Below are positions 49,364 through 54,594 of a stretch of DNA of 54,594 nt, in pieces (position 1 is the first letter of the stretch; the number at the start of each line of letters is the position of its first letter). Source of the stretch: Dehalococcoidia bacterium (GTDB lineage Bacteria > Chloroflexota > Dehalococcoidia > SM23-28-2 > HRBIN24); assembly GCA_025062275.1 (NCBI GenBank), contig JANXAP010000025.1:1-54594 (forward strand), in the 5' to 3' direction. A program made the position numbers and the translations under genes. The notes under the pieces were generated by a model, which did no database searches, was not told where the DNA came from, and worked only from the letters and a program-made list of their open reading frames with translations.

Positions 49364-49490
49364 TTAGCAATCAGCCGTCTATAGCAAAAGCGGCGATACA
49401 AAGACACTATAGCGACCCTCGGCCCCATATGGCGAGAGCGCGCATCCGCTGAGGAACAGGCGATGGTTGGGTAAGCCGGCGGGAGTCAGC

Positions 49491-49575
49491 TGGTGGGGAA
49501 GGCGGGACTCGAACCCGCACGCCTTACGGCACGTGATCCTAAGTCACGCTCGTCTACCAGTTCCGACACTTCCCC
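49491..49575 (-). tRNA. tRNA-Leu (anticodon TAG)
   Basis: Minus-strand cloverleaf with acceptor GGGGAAG/CTTCCCC, discriminator A and encoded CCA (49493-49491), anticodon stem CGTGA/TCACG with loop CTTAGGA (anticodon TAG), a long class II variable arm (TGCCGTAAGGCGT), and T-arm GCGGG-TTCGAGT-CCCGC. Confidence 0.95.
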
Positions 49576-49623
49576 ACGTCGTCTGTCACTATGGTGTGAA
49601 GGCTCGTCTGCCAGGGAAGTGAC

Positions 49624-49699
49624 TGGAGGGCCGCCCGGGAGTCGAACCCGGAACCCGCGGATTAAGAGTCCGCCGCTCTGCCAGTTGAGCTAGCGGCCC
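49624..49699 (-). tRNA. tRNA-Lys (anticodon CTT)
   Basis: Minus-strand cloverleaf with acceptor GGGCCGC/GCGGCCC, D-stem GCTC/GAGC, anticodon stem GCGGA/TCCGC with loop CTCTTAA (anticodon CTT), and T-arm CCGGG-TTCGACT-CCCGG. CCA is encoded (49626-49624). The discriminator reads T, whereas lysine tRNAs usually have A or G there. The integrated element begins beyond the 5' end of this gene. Confidence 0.93.
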
Positions 49700-49815
49700 A
49701 GATACCATTTAGCCCCCTTCGGGCAGCCATTGTCAAGGCGTGACGGGAGGGCCGCAAATGGTTGGAAAATGGTTGGACTGGCCCCGCACGCTCCCGCCAT
49801 GGGAAAGGGGGAGCC

Positions 49816-50865
49816 ATGGGCCGCAGGGCCAACCACGAAGGGACATATGTCCACCGGCGGGGCCGCTGGGAAGCTGCCGTCCGCATCGCTGGCCGCCGTT
49901 ACTGGGTGTCTGGCCGCACCCGGCAGGAGTGCCGGGACAAGCTCCAGGCGTTGCTGCTGCGCCACCAGGCGGGGGAGCTTGCGCCCCCCTCCCGCCTCAC
50001 CCTGGGCGAGTGGTGCCAGCAGTGGCTGGGGCAGGGCAGGTGGCGGCCGTCCACCTTGAGGCGCTACCGGCAGGTGCTGGCCCCGCTGCTGGCGAGGCTG
50101 AGCCACGTGCGCCTGTCCCGTCTTGAACCGTGGCCCATCGCTGCCGTCCTCGCTTCCCTGGACATGGGCGGCCGGAGCAAGGAATTGGCCCACGTGGTGC
50201 TTCACGCCTGCCTCAGCGAGGCAGTGAAGCTGGGCCTAATCGCCACCAACCCCATGTCCAGGGTGCCACGGCCCAGGCACCAGAAGCCTGAGGCGAAAGA
50301 CTGGGGCCTGGAGGACATGCGCCAGTGGCTGCGGGAGGCCCTGGAGGACGCCACGCCCCTGGCCTCCCTGCTCGCACTGATGCTGTTAACCGGCCTCAGG
50401 CCAGGGGAGGCGCTGGGGCTAAGGTGGGATGACATCGACCTAGAGCGTGGCACCCTCACGGTGAGGCGCAGCGTCACCTGGGCAGGGAGCACCTGGCATG
50501 AGGGCAAGCCGAAAACCCGAGCGGGCGAGAGGACAGTAGCCCTCCCGTCCCTGGCGGTGGAGCTGCTAGGGCGGCTGCCCAAAGACTCTGTCCACATCTT
50601 CTGGCAAGAGCGGCCGCCCTACACCAAACGCATCAGCGAGACGATGGCCGCCCTGTGCGAGAGGGCAAATGTCCCCAGGCGCCCCGCCCACTACCTGAGA
50701 CATGCCCACGCCTCCCTCCTAGCTGCCCAGGGTCTGGACGTGAAGTCCCTGCAGCGCAGGCTGGGCCATTCCCAGGCTTCAGTGACGTTGAACGTCTACG
50801 CCCACGCCCTCTCGGAGATGGACCGGAGGGCGGCAGAGCTGGTGGACGAGGCCCTGGCCAAGTAG
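49816..50865 (+). CDS. Tyrosine recombinase (phage-type integrase)
   Basis: A 349-residue integrase from ATG 49816 (GGGGGAG just upstream; a frame to 49762 adds 18 unlikely residues). The N-terminal AP2-like arm-binding strands (GTYVHRRGRWEAAVRIAGRR) precede a SAM-like core-binding domain (about 65-165). Catalytic residues are Arg in TGLRPGEALGLRWDD, Lys in KPKTRAGERTV, His and Arg in HYLRHAHAS, His in LGHSQASVT and Tyr in NVYAHAL. All are present, so it should be active. It is the first gene of the mobile element next to tRNA-Lys. Confidence 0.93.
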   Translation: MGRRANHEGTYVHRRGRWEAAVRIAGRRYWVSGRTRQECRDKLQALLLRHQAGELAPPSRLTLGEWCQQWLGQGRWRPSTLRRYRQVLAPLLARLSHVRLSRLEPWPIAAVLASLDMGGRSKELAHVVLHACLSEAVKLGLIATNPMSRVPRPRHQKPEAKDWGLEDMRQWLREALEDATPLASLLALMLLTGLRPGEALGLRWDDIDLERGTLTVRRSVTWAGSTWHEGKPKTRAGERTVALPSLAVELLGRLPKDSVHIFWQERPPYTKRISETMAALCERANVPRRPAHYLRHAHASLLAAQGLDVKSLQRRLGHSQASVTLNVYAHALSEMDRRAAELVDEALAK

Positions 50866-50885
50866 TGTTTGTATGCTAACGCCCC

Positions 50886-50914
50886 TTGACAGTTCCCCCT
50901 CAGCGTGGTATTAT
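50886..50914 (+). promoter_or_regulatory. Near-consensus promoter of the mobile element
   Basis: TTGACA (50886-50891), a 17-bp spacer and TATTAT (50909-50914) are the closest match to consensus in the window. It lies directly after the integrase and drives the ribbon-helix-helix-like gene and perhaps the replication genes. Confidence 0.75.
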
Positions 50915-50948
50915 GCAACACAAGCCAAACCGAGAGGGGAGTGAGCGT

Positions 50949-51131
50949 ATGCAACGATTCTTCCTTGCCTTGAGGCTGCCGCCTGCCGAGCGTGAAGCGG
51001 TGGAGCGAATGCGCCAAGAGTTACGCCTGCGCTCGTGGCAGGATGTGGCGGTCCGTGCCTACTACCGCCTCAAGCAGGAAGTTCTCGGAAAGGAGGTTGA
51101 CCACGTAGGTGGGAATGGCGAAAAGGCTTAA
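50949..51131 (+). CDS. Small ribbon-helix-helix-like DNA-binding protein
   Basis: A 60-residue protein from ATG 50949, after GAGGGGAG. The pattern fits Arc/CopG-type RHH: a short strand (RFFLALRLP), helix A (AEREAVERMRQEL), and helix B (SWQDVAVRAYYRLKQEVL). Such proteins act as dimeric repressors or copy-control factors in phages and plasmids. Its strong promoter and position as first gene after the integrase suit an element regulator. Family assignment is from pattern only. Confidence 0.6.
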   Translation: MQRFFLALRLPPAEREAVERMRQELRLRSWQDVAVRAYYRLKQEVLGKEVDHVGGNGEKA

Positions 51132-51147
51132 ACCTTTCGAGGCCGAC

Positions 51148-51185
51148 GGGCCCCGCTGTCAGCTTGCCAGGCGGGAGCGGGGCCC
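51148..51185. terminator. GC-rich hairpin after the RHH-like gene
   Basis: GGGCCCCGCT (51148-51157) and AGCGGGGCCC (51176-51185) form a perfect 10-bp stem with an 18-base loop. It could stop or slow transcription between the regulator and the downstream genes. No T-tract is seen. Confidence 0.45.
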
Positions 51186-51229
51186 TGGAGGCACCGGCAA
51201 CCCGGGACAGAGAGAAGGGGGTCAGAACC

Positions 51230-51682
51230 TTGGCGCCTCACAATGATTTTACTGCTACCCGCTCAACAACGCAAGCTTTAACGGTTTACCGCCCGTCACT
51301 GGGGCGGTGGGTCACGGTCGGGAAGCTGGTCCACGTCCACGGCGAGACGGTGCTCGCTGTTCCATATCGGCATAGGCAGCGGCTCGATGGCAGGGTTAGT
51401 CTCCCAGCAGCCGTCTTGCGCTATGCGGCCGAGCAAGGTGCCAGGTCGCTCATCGTCAGGTTCGACGCCGAGAGAAGGGCCCTGCGGCTGCCACTAGCGG
51501 AGGCCTTCCGCCTCGGCAGCCCAGGGACAGTAGATGGGCAGGCTGAGCTATGGCTGCGGCTCGACGACTTTGAGGAGGTGCCGTGGCCAGATTGGCCCTG
51601 GGCCACACGGGAGGTCAGGCTCGGCCCTGGGCCTGAAAATTGGCCTCAGCAACTAGCCCTGGCGTTGGAGGTGGCGGGATGA
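51230..51682 (+). CDS. Unknown mobile-element protein
   Basis: A 150-residue protein from a likely TTG start at 51230, with AAGGGGG about ten bases upstream; the TTG at 51164 lies inside a hairpin and is disfavoured. The sequence alternates short strands and helices (RVSLPAAVLRYAAEQGARSL), and the C-terminal half is rich in Trp, Pro and acidic residues (FEEVPWPDWPWATREVRLG). No family recognised. The stop overlaps the primase-helicase start (ATGA), so it probably belongs to the replication operon. Confidence 0.55.
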   Translation: MAPHNDFTATRSTTQALTVYRPSLGRWVTVGKLVHVHGETVLAVPYRHRQRLDGRVSLPAAVLRYAAEQGARSLIVRFDAERRALRLPLAEAFRLGSPGTVDGQAELWLRLDDFEEVPWPDWPWATREVRLGPGPENWPQQLALALEVAG

Positions 51683-53652
51683 GCACAGCCGCCCCCGACC
51701 GCCTCTCGCTCGTTTTGTCCCGCTTGGAAGAGCTGGGCTGCAGGCCGAGGGGCCGCAACGGAAGCTGGGCTGCGTGTTGCCCCGCCCATGAGGACAAGAG
51801 ACCTTCGCTTAGTCTGCGTGAGGCCGAGGACGGGCGGGTGCTGATTTATTGTCATGCGGGCTGCCGCCCTGAGGCCGTGCTGGAGCGCCTGGGCCTGGGC
51901 TGGGCTGACCTCTTCCCGCCACGGGAACGGCGGAACGGGCACCAGCACCCGGAGAAGGGGGGCCGTGGCCCCGCTGCCGCCGAGAAAGGCCCATCCGGCT
52001 GGCCCGACGAGGACGCTGCCTTCGGTTGGCTGCACAGGAAGTGTGGCGTCCCTAGGGTGATGGCCACCGGCCTGGGCGTCCGCTTCCAGGACGGTGCCCT
52101 CTGCCTGACCTGGCCCGCCATCGCTGCCCGCATGGTGCGCCGTGGCCCCGGCGAGCGCTGGCTGTGGGAGGCGGAGGAGCACGAAGGGCGGCGGCCCGAC
52201 CTTTGGCCCCTGCCCATCTTTCCCCCCCGCACCATCTGGCTGACCGAGGGTGCCACCGACACCCTAGCGCTGCGAGCGGCTGGCCTGCCTGCCTACGCCT
52301 CCGTCAAGGGCGCCTCCCGAGACCTGAGACGGGCCTTCAGGGCCCTGCGGGAGGCGGGCGTGGATGAGGTCGTGTTGGCATTCGACATCGATACCGCCGG
52401 ACGGGACGGTGCCGAGAAGGCGGAGAAGGCGGCGGCCGAGGCGGGGCTGCGGATGCGCCGGTTGGAGCTGCCCCAAGCCCTCGCCTTGGCGGGCGGGAAG
52501 GACATCTGCGACCTTCTGGCCACCCTGGGTGGCAGCCCGAAGCGGTTGCGGGAGGTGGCGGAGGGGCTGGCCCGGGAGGCCCCGGTGCCAGACGAGGGGG
52601 GCCCGTTTGGTTTCGTTCCAACTATATATAGGGCCGTTGGAACGAAACGAGAAGCAAGGGCGGCCGAGCTGCAAGCGAGAGCGAAGGAGGGCGGGGCGAG
52701 CGTGGCCCTGCCCTCTCTCCCCCTCCTGGGACAGGGCGGCGTCATCCTCAAGGGCCTCTCCCACCTCCTCTCCGGCTACCCCAAAGCGGGTAAGACAGAG
52801 CTTTTGGCCCGGGCGGTAGCGGAGTGGCAGGGCGAGACGGTGCTGTGGCTCACGGAGGAGCCCGAGTCCATCTGGGAGGCCAGGCTAGCGAGGCTGCCCG
52901 AGAGCTATTCCCACGTCACCCTCTACTTCGCCCTGGGGTGTCGGCGAGAGGAGCTGCTGGAACGCATCGCCGGAGGGGACGAGACGGTGGTAATCCTCGA
53001 CACATCCAAACTGCTGGGGCTCGAGGACACCAACGATGCCGCCGAGGTGACCAGGGTATTGACCCCCCTCATCGCCACCTGCCGAGAGCGGGGCAAGACA
53101 CTCGTCCTCGTCCACCACGAGAGGAAAGGCGGCGGCCAGCACGGAGAAGGCATCAGCGGTTCCCATGCCTTCCTCGGCCTGGTAGACGTAGCCTTGGAGC
53201 TTCTTCGTGACGATAAGTCCCCCAACCGTCGCCTCCTACGAGGCTATGGGCGAGTAGTCCCCATCCGTGAGCTCGCCTACGAGATGGGTGAGGACGGCTC
53301 CCTGCTGGCCCTGGGTGACCCCACGGCCTTGGCCCTCCTGGCAGTGCAGGAGAGAGCAAGGGCGCTCCTGACCGAGGAGTGGCAGACCTTAGGGGACATC
53401 ATGGCGGCTATGGGCGACCCCAAGCCCTCGGACGAGCAAGTAAGGCGAGCGCTCAACGCCCTGGTGGAGGGGGGACTGGCCGAGCGAGACCCGCCGCCTG
53501 GCGTGAAGGGGAACCGTGCCCACCGGTGGCGTCTCCGGTTCGGTTTCGTTCCAACGGCCCAATCTTTAATTGGAACGAAACCAAACGACGGCCGCCCCGG
53601 GGCGGGCGAGGCGGATGTGGTGTTTGAGCCAGAGGAGGGCGCAGCGGCATGA
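51679..53652 (+). CDS. Primase-helicase of a mobile element, with two in-frame palindromic insertions
   Basis: A 657-residue replication protein. In order: a CHC2-type zinc finger (ACCPAHEDKRPSLSL, then YCHAGC, residues 30-60), a TOPRIM domain (LTEGATDTLALRAAG, then VVLAFDIDTAGRDGAEKA, about 190-250), a RecA-like ATPase with Walker A LSGYPKAGKTELLA (about residue 365) and Walker B VVILDTSKLL, HHERKGGG, then a winged-helix-like end. The peptides FGFVPT-x6-GTK (about 310-323) and FGFVPT-x6-GTK (about 620-633) are encoded by two DNA stem-loops with the same arms. It would prime and unwind DNA in element replication. Confidence 0.85.
   Translation: MSTAAPDRLSLVLSRLEELGCRPRGRNGSWAACCPAHEDKRPSLSLREAEDGRVLIYCHAGCRPEAVLERLGLGWADLFPPRERRNGHQHPEKGGRGPAAAEKGPSGWPDEDAAFGWLHRKCGVPRVMATGLGVRFQDGALCLTWPAIAARMVRRGPGERWLWEAEEHEGRRPDLWPLPIFPPRTIWLTEGATDTLALRAAGLPAYASVKGASRDLRRAFRALREAGVDEVVLAFDIDTAGRDGAEKAEKAAAEAGLRMRRLELPQALALAGGKDICDLLATLGGSPKRLREVAEGLAREAPVPDEGGPFGFVPTIYRAVGTKREARAAELQARAKEGGASVALPSLPLLGQGGVILKGLSHLLSGYPKAGKTELLARAVAEWQGETVLWLTEEPESIWEARLARLPESYSHVTLYFALGCRREELLERIAGGDETVVILDTSKLLGLEDTNDAAEVTRVLTPLIATCRERGKTLVLVHHERKGGGQHGEGISGSHAFLGLVDVALELLRDDKSPNRRLLRGYGRVVPIRELAYEMGEDGSLLALGDPTALALLAVQERARALLTEEWQTLGDIMAAMGDPKPSDEQVRRALNALVEGGLAERDPPPGVKGNRAHRWRLRFGFVPTAQSLIGTKPNDGRPGAGEADVVFEPEEGAAA
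52609..52648. repeat. In-frame palindromic element, copy 1
   Basis: Perfect 13-bp arms GTTTCGTTCCAAC (52610-52622) and GTTGGAACGAAAC (52636-52648) around the loop TATATATAGGGCC. It sits between the TOPRIM and ATPase parts of the primase-helicase and is read in frame. Confidence 0.9.
53542..53582. repeat. In-frame palindromic element, copy 2
   Basis: Perfect 13-bp arms GGTTTCGTTCCAA (53542-53554) and TTGGAACGAAACC (53570-53582) around a 15-base loop. The 12-bp arm core GTTTCGTTCCAA is identical to copy 1, as is the reading frame. It lies near the C-terminus of the primase-helicase. Confidence 0.9.
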
Positions 53653-54125
53653 CCACGGCGTTAGACCTCTTGCGACGAGCCCACGAGTTGGGGTTGACGC
53701 TCCGAGTCGATGGCGGCCGCCTGGTGGTCAGGGGCCGGCGCACACCCGAAGTTGATGCACTGCTGGCGGATATGCGGGCGCATAGCGCCGAGCTCATCCG
53801 CCTGCTCCAACCACCCTGCCCAGCCTCCCCCCTCGTGGCGGCCGCCCTGGGCATGGGCGCACGGCCTGCGCTCAAGTTCACCGTGGCCGAGACGCCCGAT
53901 GAGGCCGAGGACGCACGGTTCTTGGCCCGCATCGCCGCCCTGCTGGCCGAGTTCCCGGGCAGGGACGCCGTCGTCATGACCATCCGCACCCTAGACGGCC
54001 GCCGCCGTCGCTTCTTATGGCGTGCCGCCGCCTGCCCTGGGCTGCGTCGGGCCGTGGCTGGGCTGTTGAGGGAGCGGGCCTTGCGGCCACCCGTGTTGCC
54101 GGAGGTGGGCGATGCTGCCTCGTGA
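53649..54125 (+). CDS. TubC_N-like docking-domain protein of the mobile element
   Basis: A 158-residue protein whose start overlaps the primase-helicase stop (ATGA). The first 55 residues (ALDLLRRAHELGLTLRVDGG, then RLVVRGRR and DALLADMRAHSAELIRLL) match the small helix-strand pattern of TubC N-terminal docking domains, which also occur in phage and plasmid replication loci. The rest is helical without known motifs. It probably mediates protein contacts in the replication complex; that is inference. Confidence 0.65.
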   Translation: MTTALDLLRRAHELGLTLRVDGGRLVVRGRRTPEVDALLADMRAHSAELIRLLQPPCPASPLVAAALGMGARPALKFTVAETPDEAEDARFLARIAALLAEFPGRDAVVMTIRTLDGRRRRFLWRAAACPGLRRAVAGLLRERALRPPVLPEVGDAAS

Positions 54126-54246
54126 GACGATCGTCTCACCGCATCTGCACCGCCGGAGGTGTCGCCGGTGCAAGGGGCCGTTGCCGCCTCGGTGGCTTCC
54201 GTGGCTGTGCCCCGGCTGCCTCGTTCAGGAGCTGTTGGGGAAATGA
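54112..54246 (+). CDS. Zinc-ribbon-like peptide
   Basis: A 44-residue peptide from ATG 54112, preceded by GGAGGTGG. It overlaps the end of the previous gene by 14 bp and the next start by 4 bp. Two Cys pairs, CRRC and CPGC, are separated by 15 residues, typical of a small zinc ribbon. It is rich in Arg, Pro and Trp. Too short to assign; it may bind DNA or a partner in the same operon. Confidence 0.55.
   Translation: MLPRETIVSPHLHRRRCRRCKGPLPPRWLPWLCPGCLVQELLGK
54122..54139. promoter_or_regulatory. Perfect 18-bp palindrome
   Basis: GTGAGACGATCGTCTCAC reads identically on both strands. It overlaps the stop of the TubC_N-like gene and the first codons of the zinc-ribbon gene. It could be an operator or a recognition site of an element protein. 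Confidence 0.5.
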
Positions 54247-54594
54247 CTGTGCCTGTGCTCCCGCCTCTCAGGGCCCGTCGCCTCAACGTGGCGGGGCAAC
54301 GCCTCTACCAGGTGGAAGGGGCGCTGTACCCCTCGGTGACTACGATTCTGGCGGTGGTGGCCAAACCCAACCTAGCGGCCTGGGCACGGCGCACAACGTT
54401 GGCTGCGGTAAGGGAGATGCTGGAGGACGGCCTAGACATCGACCAGGCGCTGACCCTCGCAGCGGAAGAGCCAGAGAGGGTGCGGGATGCGGCTGCCACC
54501 AGGGGCACAGCTATCCACGATGCGGTTGCCGCCGCCCTCGCTGGCGGCCCCTATCCGCCAGAGGCCGAACCCTACGTCAGGGCGGCCCTGGGCT
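54243..54594 (+). CDS. N-terminal part of a PD-(D/E)XK-type exonuclease (cut by window edge)
   Basis: 117 residues are visible from ATG 54243, which overlaps the zinc-ribbon stop (ATGA). The segment LYPSVTTILAVVAKPNLAAW, followed by a helix and ATRGTAIHDAVAAALAGG, matches the N-terminus of Cas4/RecB-like and phage PD-(D/E)XK nucleases, in which the conserved GxxxH helps bind metal. The catalytic D-ExK part lies beyond the edge. In the element it may serve recombination with the replication genes. Confidence 0.65.
   Translation, partial: MTVPVLPPLRARRLNVAGQRLYQVEGALYPSVTTILAVVAKPNLAAWARRTTLAAVREMLEDGLDIDQALTLAAEEPERVRDAAATRGTAIHDAVAAALAGGPYPPEAEPYVRAALG

Noticed and set aside
1-54594. CRISPR array or rRNA operon
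   Set aside because: No regularly spaced direct repeats and no rRNA-like sequence were seen.

Overview
The window is a high-GC bacterial chromosome segment, very densely packed, with many 1-4 bp start/stop overlaps and frequent GTG/TTG starts. Gene content (smc-rnc-ftsY block, large-form SRP RNA, a TIGR03663/Agl23-type membrane protein, orphan NuoE/NuoF-like diaphorase, tandem short MetE-like proteins) fits a Chloroflexota lineage, perhaps Dehalococcoidia-like. This placement is inference; there is no rRNA in the window.

Layout. 1-132: tail of a probable transposase. 472-2505: FTR1-type iron permease with one cupredoxin lipoprotein, and a divergent second cupredoxin lipoprotein; overlapping inverted repeats lie between them. 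2526-6263: branched-chain amino acid ABC transporter (livGFHM) without a binding protein. 6360-7567: a small possibly Sm-like protein, tRNA-Arg(CCT) and a DtxR/MntR-family regulator. 7769-12068: a rightward operon of a small coiled-coil protein, two tandem MetE-like barrels, speD, speE and an SbcD-like phosphoesterase, which suggests a methionine-SAM-spermidine route. 12065-20095 (leftward): mutL, a phosphotransferase, mutS and a NuoF/NuoE-like diaphorase pair. 20192-26646: four membrane or FAD proteins that look like envelope glycan/lipid functions. 26643-31829: ftsY, smc, rnc. 31978-33682: CCA-transferase family protein and two mini zinc-finger proteins. 33679-41156 (leftward): peptidase, acetyltransferase, PHP protein, HtrA protease, ispE, ksgA and a YabE-like G5/3D protein. 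41211-46092: SRP RNA and, divergently, galU, an unknown gene, a FabL-like reductase, a small protein and lepA. 46089-49293: an unknown gene with an iteron-like promoter and an oppDF ATPase pair.

49491-54594: tRNA-Leu(TAG) and tRNA-Lys(CTT), then an integrated mobile element that runs off the right edge. It carries a tyrosine recombinase, a ribbon-helix-helix-type regulator behind a near-consensus promoter, a primase-helicase, a TubC_N-like protein, a zinc-ribbon peptide and the start of a PD-(D/E)XK-type nuclease.

The most unusual observations are: (1) two nearly identical palindromic stem-loops inserted in the same reading frame inside the primase-helicase gene, flanking its ATPase module; (2) tandem MetE-like barrels in which the first has lost the zinc ligands and the homocysteine-site Asp, recalling the active/degenerate barrel arrangement of full-length MetE; (3) two overlapping RING/PHD-like zinc-finger mini-genes; and (4) a metal regulator mixing MntR-like and DtxR-like metal ligands.
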